Source: Hyphodiscus hymeniophilus (taxonomy: Eukaryota > Ascomycota > Leotiomycetes > Helotiales > Hyphodiscaceae). Taken from it: DNA of 64,000 nucleotides. Under the pieces are notes generated by a model. That model ran no database searches and had not been told where the DNA came from. It saw only the letters and a list, made by a program, of their open reading frames with translations. The stretch spans positions 496,001-560,000 of the forward strand of contig VNKQ01000015.1 of assembly GCA_016508695.1 (NCBI GenBank). Reading direction: 5' to 3'. Positions 48,000 through 57,876 of this stretch are shown here, piece by piece. A program made the translations under genes and the position numbers. Every line of letters begins with the position of its first letter. The stretch's first letter is position 1.

Positions 48000-49060
48000 A
48001 ATCTAATAGTTCCGAGTATTCTAATATACTCTACTCTCCCTTTAAAAGCGATAGGATTAGAACAAATAATCGAGGAGCTAAATATAGTCTATTAGCTTAA
48101 GTAAATTAAGTTCGATCTTATAAAGGCAATAAAAGCAAAATAGGATTATATTAAAATCGCAAATTAAACGCATAATAAAACCTTAGTAACCTTTAAAGAA
48201 ACGCTCTTTACTCTAAAAGAAATAAATCCCAGACTAGAACTAGTTATTCCTTCTAAACTAACTATTGCTATTACGATATATAATAATATTCGGGGTCGAT
48301 ACTAAGCTTACTCTAAGTCGGTTATATAAGAGCGTAAAGAATAAGATAAACAATTACGGGATCTTTTAGTAATTTCTAACTAAGTAAATTTATTTATCGA
48401 TAAGGAAATACTATAAGTAATTAAGACTAGATTAATACTTAGTAATAATATAAGCTTATAATTACTTTTAATCGAACTTAAGAATCGTATAGCTCTAATA
48501 AAAGGAACTTTTATAGCTATAGCTCGATAAACTTACCGAGAAGTCTTAAAAGAAGGTTAGAAAAGCTTGACTAATTGCTTTAAGTGGTTTTTAAAGTAAG
48601 AGAATGCGTTAACTATTATTCGCGTATATAAACTTCTAGATATTAAGCTAGGCTACCTCTTAGTTACCGATTTCTTAAAAGCGATTAAAAGAATACTCTT
48701 AAAGTTTACTTACAATTAAATAAGTAAGGTAATTATAGCTTAAGAAATAAGAGAAGTAATTATTAATATTAATATCTTAAGACGACTCTTTTTAGCTTAC
48801 TTATATAAGTAATTACTAAATATAAAATTAGTAAAATCTCGTTTAATAATAGTTACTCTTAAAAGTTCCTTAAGATAAGATCGATCGCTAAGTCCCTCTA
48901 AATATAATTATTTATACCTCCCGAGAGGTAAAAAGTATTCTTAGAAACTAGAGTCTTATAAACGCCTAAAAGTAGCGATTACTAAGACAACTAATTACAA
49001 GTTTAAGACTAAGCTTAGTAATCCCAAAAAAGATAAAATTAAAAATCGAGTAAAAAGCGG
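48000..49060 (+). pseudogene. Copia gag-like region
   Basis: A plus-strand frame with RIP stops: IALIKGTFIAIAR at about 48,490, NCFKWFLK at about 48,575, KLLDIKLGYLLVTDFLKAIKRI at about 48,630-48,695, EIREVIININI at about 48,745, then a basic tail KTTNYKFKTKLSNPKKDKIKNRVKS to about 49,060. Position (first after the 5' LTR) and basic C-terminus suit gag. I do not see a zinc knuckle, which may have been lost to RIP. Confidence 0.55.
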
Positions 49061-49099
49061 CTATTAGAAATAACTAATCGAAAAAAAGAAGTAAAAGCA

Positions 49100-52000
49100 A
49101 TACTTCGATAAGATACTAAACTCAAAGAAATAATAGAGTAAGTACCTAAATAGAGTTAACTATACGATTATTAATCTAGACTTACTTGAAAAAGCAGGTT
49201 ATAGGATTTATTTAACCTTTAATTCTTTAAAGAAATACTTACTTTTTAATAGTATACTCTTCGATAATTATAGATTAATATACTTAGTTAATATAAAGGA
49301 CTTACTTAAGCCTAATTCCTTTATTCCTTCGATTAGTAGTAATATAGTCGAAGTTAGTTCGGGTACTCTCCCAATTATTAAAAGAGGCACTTAAGTAATT
49401 AAGAATTTATTTAATAGGCTAGAAAGACCTTATATATTTAATCTTACTCTTTCGGATATAATTATAGTTAATAGTTTTTACGTAAATATTGTTTTAAAAG
49501 CTTAAATACTTAAGGCAAGGGTTTGGTTTTATAGACTTAATTGTTTATTAAGATATAAGAGTATTAATTTTAACGTTATTATACTTAGTATAAAACGTAA
49601 ATTTAACTTAGTTTTCTTTAAATATAAGCTACTTACCTCTTGTCTAGGTTCTCTCCTTATAATTCTAATACGTATAAGACTAGTAATAATATACCTAACG
49701 ATTAAATAATAACTAAAGAAGTTATTTAAACAATTAAGAAACTACTTGAAACCCCGGAGCGATTTAGCTAAGCTTTAGTATTAACGAGTAGGATACCCTA
49801 GACTAAAGGTCCTCGAGTTACTCGTAAAAGTAGCTAGGAATGTAATTATTAAGGGAATACTAATCGCATATTGCGAAGCTTATACTCTTATATTAGCTAA
49901 GAAGTAAATCTCCCGCTAAGTATTATACTTTAAATCGCTAAGACTATTTTAGAGAATTATTTAAGATCTCTTTAATTTCTCTAAAGTATATAATAGTATT
50001 AGCTAGATTTTATTAATTAAAGATAAGTTTAGTAAAAAGTATTAGGGATTTATACTTGTAGAGAAACGCGGGATTATAGTTATAAATTCGATCTCTTATT
50101 TTGATATATAGGTAAAACGCTAATTTAGACTATCGATTTGTAAGATTAAGAGTAATTAAGACACTTTGGTAATCTCTTCTTTTAGTATAATAGATTTTAA
50201 GCGATAGGCCGATATAAAAAGAATCGATATAGAATTAGTACTAGCTTATACTCACGAGCCTACTAGTATAATTAAGAAAGCTAAGAGAGATATAATTAAG
50301 AAATCGATTAAAATAAGACTTACTACTAATCTCCCGGAAAACCTTTGGCCGGAGATATATAAAATAGTAATTTACTTATATATTATTCTTCCCTCTAAAG
50401 CTTATAAGTAACGCTTACTAAACGAAGTCCTATACTTATAGTTTCGGAACTACTTTAGGTAATATAATTAAGCGCTCGTATAATAAGTAATAACTAATCT
50501 TAGACCTAACTAAAATGGGATTTGTACTTATAGCGCTTAAGTATATACTCTAAAAAAAGAATAATAAGAAAGCGAAAACAAAAGAGTATTTAAAGTACTT
50601 TCCCAAGTATATATTAGATACTTAGTTAAATATATTGCGTTTAATATATATAGGATCTAGGTGCCTTAACTTAGAAAAGTAATCGTTATAAGGGACGTAA
50701 CTTTCGATAAAACCAAATTCTATATTCCCGATTAAGAGATATAAGAGTAATAGCCCTTAGTAAGCGTTAAAGTTATTATTTCTCTAATCGAAAAGTATAG
50801 AATTTAAGACGCTACTAGTAGAATTATTAAATATCTTCTTATAGACGAGATACTCTCTTTTAAAAGAGAAGTTATAATTATACTAGAAGATCTTATACGC
50901 GAGATTCTAAGGGGTAAGCTTCTAAGTAAAAACGATAAGAGTTAAAACTCGGGGGTAAGTAAAGAAATTAAACTTTTAACTCTTAAATAAATACTTAAGC
51001 TAGCAAACTTATAAATAAGAACTAAGAGGAGTAATAACGATTATTTATTTAAAAGAATACTTATAGTTAGTAATTATACTAATAGCGAGTTAGATAAGAG
51101 TATAGTTACTCGAGAATTAACTTAGTTATTAAACGAGTACCCGAGTAAGAGTAAACGATTAATCTCTTAAGTAGTTATATACTAATCTAGGGAATTACTT
51201 AGCCTAGCGTAAGGCGAATTTAGCTTTAGCGATTATAAAATAGCTATAAGTAATAGTCTTTTAGTAATAGAGAGTAGCCTTTTAGGCAATACCTCGATAA
51301 TAAGTGTCTTAAATTATAAGATATATTAATCGGGTAAATTAGAACGATAAGTATAGAAAAATTAATAGCCTAAGCTACAAATCGTTTTTAAAGAAGATTT
51401 AAATAAGGACGAACTAAGTATACTATATATTACTTCGATATATACTTCAATCTTAGGATTAAACTAAGAGTAGTATAATAAGTTCTTATTAACGTTTTAG
51501 AAGGACTTAAGTTGTAAAGAATAAGTTTAAATAATATATATAGTAATCTTTACTTTTGTTTTAGTAAATAATACTTCGAGAGAAAAGATACTTTTAGCTT
51601 TAAGAAGAGTCTACTAAAAAGATCTTTTAAAGGCACTAAGGTTATAAAGCGATCTCGAGATATACAAATATAGCGATTACTTTATTTAAGATATAAGATT
51701 AGAAATTAAGAATTTAAAGCTAAGAAACTACTAGAGACAAATTAAAGTAAGCTTAGTTAATTTAAAAGCTATTCCTTTAAAATAGGTCTTTACTTATAAG
51801 GTAGACTTAGACGGTTTTGTAATTCGCTATAAGTCTCGGATTATTATTTATAGCGATCTTTAAGAAGAAGATTTAATTATTTCTATATATATTACTACGC
51901 TTACTACTCGTTTATTTCGAGTAATTATAGCTATTATAGCTTACTTCAATCTTAAAATCAAGTAATACGACGTTATTAATACTTTTATTAATACTTTACA

Positions 52001-53650
52001 AAACGATAAAGGAGTACGGGTAATATACTAGCTCCCTCTAGGCTTTAAGAAAGTAGTAGACTGGCCGGACTGGACTGCGGTCTTTAGACCGGACTAGACC
52101 AAACCGTCTAATAGTCTGTAAAAATTATTTAGGACTAAACCGTTTATATAACGGTCCCCAAATTTATTTAAGACTAGACTATAACGGTCCCAAAAAATTT
52201 TAGGGAGACTGTTTATAATTTAATTAATTAAATATTAATTATTTTTTAATTTTAAATATTATATTATTACTCTTAAGCGTTACTTTATAACTTTTATATA
52301 AAAACTTTTTTAATTTTATATACTAATAAAGACGGTCTAATTATTTATAACGGTCTAGACTAAACCGAACCGTTTATAGACTAGACTGTAAGACTATAGT
52401 CTAAATACGTCCCTAAAAATTTAAATTTTAAGACCGAATTATTCTACGGTCTCCAAAAAAACCTACGGTCTAGACTAGACCGGACCGTCGGCCAGCCTAG
52501 AAAGCAGGGTTTTATATAGAGATCGACCGAGCTTTATATAGCTTACAAGACTCTCTAGCTCTTTAGTATTAAGACTTCTCCTCGACGATTAAGTCTCTCG
52601 GGTTAATCTAAAGTAAGGAAGAGCCGTGCCTCTTTTATAACTATACTTAACAAATCTTTATAGTCTTTTATATAAATAATATACTAATCTTATATTATAA
52701 AAGAAATAAGTAAAAGGCATATAAGTTTATTAAGAAGCTAAAGAAGTCATACGAGCTTCGGGACTTAAAAGATATTTAATAGTTCCTAGGCATTTATATA
52801 GTTAGAGATTGGAATAATAAGACAATTTCCTTACTCTATAATACTTATATTAAAAAGATCGCTCGAAAGTTCGATCTAGCTAAATAGAAATGTTTATTTA
52901 TATTACTTTTAGGAACTAAGCTTATTAAAAACCTAGAGATAGTAATATTAAGCTTTATTAAGGTATATTAAGAAAAAGTAAGATTAGTTCTTTATATTGT
53001 AATTATAATTAGAGTAGACGTTGCCTTCGCGACCTCTTAGCTCTCTTAATTCTTAATAAACCCTAATATATAATATATAAAAGTAGTTAATTAAGTAATT
53101 AAATATCTTTAGAAAACTCGATATCTTACTATTTAATATAAAGGAAGCTTAGAAAGCTAGTTGCTAATTATATTAAACGTATTATTTGTAAATAATATTA
53201 AAACTTAGTAATTATCTTACGGGTATATAATATTCTTATTTGGAGGACTTATTACTTAGAAAGCAACTTAATAATTAATAGTATTAACGTTTACTACTTA
53301 AGTAAAGCTCTTAGGAGTAAAATATATAGCTAAGGAAACGATAGTATTATAACGATTTTTTAAAGAGATTAAACTCTCGCTCGAAAACTCTTAGACGATC
53401 TTCTATAATAATTAACAAATAATTAGACTAATTGTAAGAGAGAATAAGAGAATTACAACTAAGCTATAATATATAAATATTCAAAATATATAGCTTCGCT
53501 AAGAGTATAGATTTGGAACATTCGAAGTAATATACCTACCGACTAGTGAAATGCTAGTAAATAGGCTTACTAAAAATCTCCCTAGGTATAAGTTTGAATA
53601 TTTCCAAGCTTTATTAAATCTATAGGATATATATAAAAAGATTAAAGATT
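49100..53650 (+). pseudogene. Copia pol (protease, integrase, reverse transcriptase, RNase H), RIP-decayed
   Basis: Integrase region: DLFNFSKVYNSIS and ILLIKDKFSKKY (about 49,970-50,045), then ENLWPEIYKIVIYLYI (about 50,340-50,385). The reverse transcriptase includes VFTYKVDLDGFVIRYKSRII (about 51,783-51,845), VIIAIIAYFNLKIKQYDVIN (about 51,925-51,985) and LPLGFKK at about 52,035, interrupted by the MITE at 52,057 and resumed at 52,508 with GFYIEIDRALYSL. RNase H: VKYIAKETIVL (about 53,315), NNQQIIRLIVRENKRI (about 53,410) and EVIYLPTSEMLVNRLTKNLPR (about 53,525-53,590). Stops replace Gln and Trp codons. The chain D-Q/K-Y-D-V-N of motif A-B is recognisable, but the YVDD box is not intact. Confidence 0.88.
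52057..52499 (+). mobile_element. hAT-type MITE in Copia reverse transcriptase
   Basis: 443 bp. The left end TAGACTGGCCGGACTGG and the right end CGTCGGCCAGCCTA give a terminal inverted repeat TAGRCTGGCCG. The 8-bp duplication is GAAAGTAG (52,049-52,056) and GAAAGCAG (52,500-52,507); the right copy keeps the C that became T on the left. TAG-type ends and an 8-bp duplication suit hAT. Subterminal CGGTCTAGACTAGACCG-like palindromic words occur four times. No coding capacity. It is unrelated to the A/B/C families. Confidence 0.88.
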
Positions 53651-54149
53651 TTAAGAAAGTATAGGATTTAGAGTATTAATTATACGGAAGTATTAATTAA
53701 TTAGCGTCTAGTAAGTAGATATTAAACGGATCTTTAAGAATTAGACTAGGCATTTAATTAATATAGTTAAGGATTAAAGATTAGTAATTAGATATCTTCT
53801 AGATATTAATAGAATCTATTAAGATTTTAGCTAGATATTACTAGGATTAGATAGATTAATAGAATATTTAGTAGGATACTAGTAAGACTATTATAAAATT
53901 TTATATAAATACTAGTAGGATTAACTAAAAGAACTAAGTAGAGTTTTCTATACTTTAAAGCTATAATATAATAAGACAATATAATTAATAATTATATATT
54001 TTATTTTATAAGTTATTTATTTTACAATTAAGGGAATTTAGTAAATTAATACTTATTTGGGTATTATCGCTAAGTTACTTTAATATAAAAAAAAGAAGAA
54101 TAAAAACACATCGTAAAAGACTACTTAATATTTCCCCTAGATTACTAGT

Positions 54150-55340
54150 AGATTATTCGCTACCTTAACTATTTAGATTACACATAGCATTTATATAAGT
54201 AATAAAGGCTTGAGTAAGTATTGCCTACTTACTAGTCTTCGAACTAGTAGAACTAGAAAGAAGAGTTCTAGTATAATAAAGAGTAAGACCTTAATCGTTA
54301 TTATTATCCTTACGTTAATAAGTATTAATTCTTAGAGCGCGATTAGTAAGATTAATAAAATTACTAATCTTTAGTATAGTTTAAATAGTAATCTTTAATT
54401 GCTTTATTTTCTACGTAAGGATTAATATTAATTAAATAAAAACTTTATATTTAATATACCTTTCGATTAAAACTCTAGTTAACTTCCCGATAATAATACT
54501 TAGTATAAAATAGCTAAGTATATAGAAGAATGCTAGTAGGGATCGAAACGCAAGAGTATATATAGTATTAGTAATACCGATTACTATATAATATAGCGGA
54601 ATTCTCAAAGTAACGACTATTAGATTTTCTAGCTATTAAAGAAGACAAATAACTAAAGTAAGGCTAATCTCGCTAAGTATTAAGACTATAAGTAGGACTA
54701 TAAGAACGACGAGAAAGAGTATCTGGAATATAATTATCTAGAATATAATTGTCTAAAACAAAAGAATAAAGACTAAGGCAAGTAGTCTAATTACGCAAGT
54801 AGCGAATAGGACTATTATCCGGACGAGTAGTAAGAATAAGAGTTAATATAAGTAATAAGTGTAAAAGCTAATAACAGTAATTACGTAACTTAATAAGAGA
54901 TAAGATTAAATTGTCTTTATCTTTTTTATCTTTATTTTCTCTAGCTTCGTTTTCTTTATCTTCTTTTTCTTTATTATTATTATTATTATCGTTGCGATTG
55001 TTATTATTATAACGATTATTAGTAAGAAAAGAGAGAGATTAGAAGGGATTATTAGATTTAGTAATAAAAGGATTAATAAGTGTCTTTGCTTACTCTTTTT
55101 TAAAGCCCTACTTAATAGAAAGGTTAGCTATACTAATTATCAAATATAAAGTAATAATTAAATAAAGTTAGGAATTAAACCTAGAATTTAAACGAAGGTA
55201 ATCGACTACTTAAGCTTTTACTCGTGCCTTTACTCGAGGTGTTACTTATATTAATAGTTGATAAGAAGATAAAAGAGCTATTAATAAAATAGTAATAGTA
55301 TACTACTATAGTAATATTAAAAGTTAACATTATTATTTAT
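54150..55340 (-). pseudogene. Antisense ORF remnant in the plus-strand Copia element
   Basis: Counterpart of the plus-strand trace at 17,150-18,250: read on the minus strand it gives the same NNRNNNNN and Lys/Asp/Glu-rich run (about 55,010-54,920). Conservation of the region in two copies with the same orientation relative to pol argues for an element gene. No domain recognised; it could be an accessory protein or a regulator of the sense transcript. Confidence 0.45.
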
Positions 55341-55862
55341 TATTATTATTAGAGGTTAAAAGGTCGCGAGATCGCGATTTTATACTTATAGCCTAATTAG
55401 CTATACGCCTATTAGTGCGGTTAAAAGCGTATTAAGTCACTAGATTAATTAAGGTAACTATAGAAATTAGACAACGTATAAAGTTTGTACTATTTATACT
55501 ATTTGCGTCGTTTATATTATTTATAAGGCTAGGAGATAGAAGAGATATTAGTTAGAACTAATTATAATACTAGTTACTATTAAGTATAAGATCTTTAATT
55601 AAATTGATTACATTAAGTAATCAAATAAAGCAAACGCTAATATTTACGAATTAAAATCTATATATATATAAAGTATAGGGAACTTACTTACAAGCTATAC
55701 AAGCAAACACACGCTATATCCTATAATTGACTTTAAATACGAGCACACATTTTAATATATCGAATTAAAGCTATTCGAGGAATATAAGGGATTAGGGATT
55801 ACAAAATAATAATTATTATAAAATAAAAGGTCTCTAGACTTCTTTATAATAACTAGGGGGTA

Positions 55863-56128
55863 TATTACAAAATTAAGGCTTAACTAATCTTATAGTTATA
55901 AAATATCTAATTACACTTATTAAATATTTGGTTACGTCGTATAATTACTTAAGCTCTATTTAAGTACTTATTTCGCTAAGTTCTATAAGAGTAATTTAAT
56001 ACTTAGAAGAAGACTTACTTCCTCTTCTTCTTTCTTTAGACTAGATAATACTCAATATACGCTTATTCGAGTAGTCTTTTCTTATAAACCCTTTCTCTTT
56101 AAAGATCAGACCGATTATCTATGCGATA
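55863..56128 (+). repeat. 3' LTR of the plus-strand Copia element
   Basis: Starts TATTACAAAATTAAGG, preceded by the purine-rich tract ACTAGGGGGTA, ends ATCTATGCGATA; right flank ATAAT (56,129-56,133). It differs from the 5' LTR mainly by C/T and G/A transitions, as expected from independent RIP. Confidence 0.9.
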
Positions 56129-56145
56129 ATAATTTAAGAGTATAA

Positions 56146-56554
56146 TGTTATAGAACACATGATAGCTCGTGGCCTAAGACTTGATAACCAGGTTATAAGA
56201 GAACTGCAAGTAGAGATCACAGGAGTAAAGAGCTACTTTATATTATATAATAGAGTCCTATAAGCAAGGAGTCCCGATTATTTATAGACTCTTATTATAG
56301 AGGACTCTAGACTCCTAGGGATAAGGACTCTAGACTCCTTAACCTAGGGACTCTAAGGGGTATAAAGGTTCTATATAAATAAGTAGTATTTCCTTAATAA
56401 ATAAAACCTTCGTGCTTAACTTAAATAAAGTATCTTTATATATACTTAGTAACTCGTAATAGTTATAAATATCTTGATTATTAACTAGCTTCTCTGTTTA
56501 CCCAATATAAGTAACTTGCCTACGATTTAACACTAGGAATCGAGGTTTGTTATA
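56146..56554 (+). repeat. Solo Gypsy LTR, little RIP
   Basis: 409 bp, TGTTATAGAACACATGATAG to GAGGTTTGTTATA, with a 5-bp duplication TATAA (56,141-56,145; 56,555-56,559). Same repeat as 2563-2968 but with more CpA/TpG kept (ACACATGATAGC, AACTGCAAG), so it is younger or escaped RIP. No internal region: the usual product of LTR-LTR recombination. Confidence 0.88.
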
Positions 56555-57267
56555 TATAAGTTAAATAGGGGAGTAATCTTACTAATTAATATATATTATT
56601 ATTAATATTATAATAGGCTTATAATTAATACTCTTAATCCCTTTTTTATATTAGGGACTTTAAGACTTATTTTAACCTTATATATATATATAAGAAAAAT
56701 AAACCCTATAATATATTAAGAGGAGTATTATATATTACTAAATTAGATACTTAATAATTACTTCTTACTTTTAAACTTCTTTTCCCTTCTTTAGCCCCTG
56801 CGATTCTTAAGTAACCTAAGTTATCAATTAGGCGAGTCTTTATTATTTAGTTAAGCCTAAATTAATAAAGTTTTATTACTTTAATAATAGCTCGGATGAT
56901 AGATAGATATATTAATTAATATAAGCTTAATATTAAAAGGGAAAGGAGTTATATAGGAGGAATCTCTTTTCTATATAAAGACAATTACCTTAAAGATATA
57001 ATAATAATTATAAATAATATATTATAAGAAAAAGTAATATAAGAGGTTAAGATTAAAATTAAAGTAATAAAACTATTTAAGGGTTATATATAAAGTAGGG
57101 AATATAAGTTGAATCCGGATTATAGTAAGTTAATATAATTATATATATTATATACTCTTGCGCGCATATAATTTTATATAATAAAAAGAGCTTACTAGAT
57201 ATATACAAATATAAAAATTATATTAGGTTTAATAGAGTTAAAATAGTCGGCGTTAGAGTTGAAATAG

Positions 57268-57532
57268 TATTACAAAATTAAGGCTCAACTAATCTTTGTA
57301 TTATAGAATATCTAATTATACTCGTTAAATATTTAGTTATATCTTATAATTACTTAAGCTCTATCTAAGTACTTATTTCGCTAAGTTATATAAGAGTAAT
57401 TTAATACTTAGAAAGAGACTCACTTTTTCTTTTTCTTTTTTTAGACTAAATAATACTTAATATATACTTATTCGAGTAATCTTTTCTTATAACCTTTTTC
57501 CCTTAAAGATTAAACTAATTATCTACGCAATA
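57268..57532 (+). repeat. Solo Copia LTR in a MULE terminal repeat
   Basis: 265 bp, TATTACAAAATTAAGG to ATCTACGCAATA, with duplication AATAG (57,263-57,267; 57,533-57,537). It splits the right terminal repeat of the mosaic MULE copy between TTGAAATAG and CTTATTCC. Confidence 0.88.
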
Positions 57533-57574
57533 AATAGCTTATTCCTAAGTTAGCCGGGAGTAGAGTTAAGATAG

Positions 57575-57785
57575 GGATAAGCTATTTTAATTCTACTAAT
57601 CCTTATTAATAATATATGCCTAGGTGTTTTTATAAATTTAATAATTATACGAGAATATTAAAACTACTTACTTTTATATATACTATTTTACTATAAAAAT
57701 AAGACATATAAGATATACTTATATAAGGGGCTTCCGATACCCTTTAATCGCTTAGAACTCACCCTAACTATTAACTCTAACTTAA
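57575..57785 (+). mobile_element. MITE-A fragment at the isochore border
   Basis: Begins GGGATAAGCTATTTTAATTC and follows the A interior through CACCCTAACTATTAACTCTAAC, where it stops. Composition changes to normal within about 10 bp (AAGAATGTGTCCAACGCC). The right half and its terminal repeat are missing, so the border is a truncation point. Confidence 0.75.
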
Positions 57786-57876
57786 GAATGTGTCCAACGC
57801 CCGCTCATACAGATGTCATACAGAATGCATTCCTACTACCTTGCAATATGCATCCGCCCTATCAATGCAGTATTTA
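57786..57876. other. Border and 3' flank of the DUF3431 gene
   Basis: About 90 bp of normal composition between the last repeat and the stop codon of the next gene (complement of CTA at 57,877). The 3' end of its transcript must lie here or run into the AT-rich repeat. Confidence 0.6.

Larger units (their letters stand above)
47359..56128 (+). mobile_element. Full-length Ty1/Copia element with identical-length LTRs
   Basis: LTRs of 266 bp each at 47,359-47,624 and 55,863-56,128, flanked by the duplication ATAAT (47,354-47,358; 56,129-56,133). After the 5' LTR comes GTTATAAGCCCGGTTCG, a candidate primer-binding site. Order on the plus strand: gag-like (48,000-49,060), protease/integrase (49,100-50,700), reverse transcriptase (51,700-52,990, split by a 443-bp MITE), RNase H (53,200-53,650), then 2.2 kb with an antisense ORF trace. 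The Copia order (integrase before reverse transcriptase) is clear. RIP stops throughout; inactive. Net length is about 8.3 kb. Confidence 0.92.
46633..57545 (+). mobile_element. Mosaic MULE/B-type copy split by the Copia element and two solo LTRs
   Basis: The left end GGACGACCTATTTCAACTC with second box CCGGCTATTTCAACTC at 46,634. B-type interior runs to about 47,165, then a second piece (ATGCGAGTTAATATACATTTC, the KLRPKTRVNI region of the transposase) to 47,358. It resumes at 56,134 and ends near 57,262 with AGAGTTAAAATAGTCGGC and TTGAAATAG, completed after the solo LTR as CTTATTCC. It is the host for the Copia element (ATAAT), the solo Gypsy LTR (TATAA) and the solo Copia LTR (AATAG). Outer flanks do not match, so it may be a fusion of two copies. 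Confidence 0.6.

Noticed and set aside
1..57785. CRISPR arrays, rRNA or tRNA genes
   Set aside because: Repeats are dispersed elements, not regular spacers, in a eukaryotic genome; no cloverleaf or rRNA core was recognised. AT-rich inverted repeats are too common to be evidence.
1..57785. The block as a centromere
   Set aside because: RIP-decayed AT-rich repeats also form ordinary heterochromatin islands; no sequence feature here singles out a centromere.
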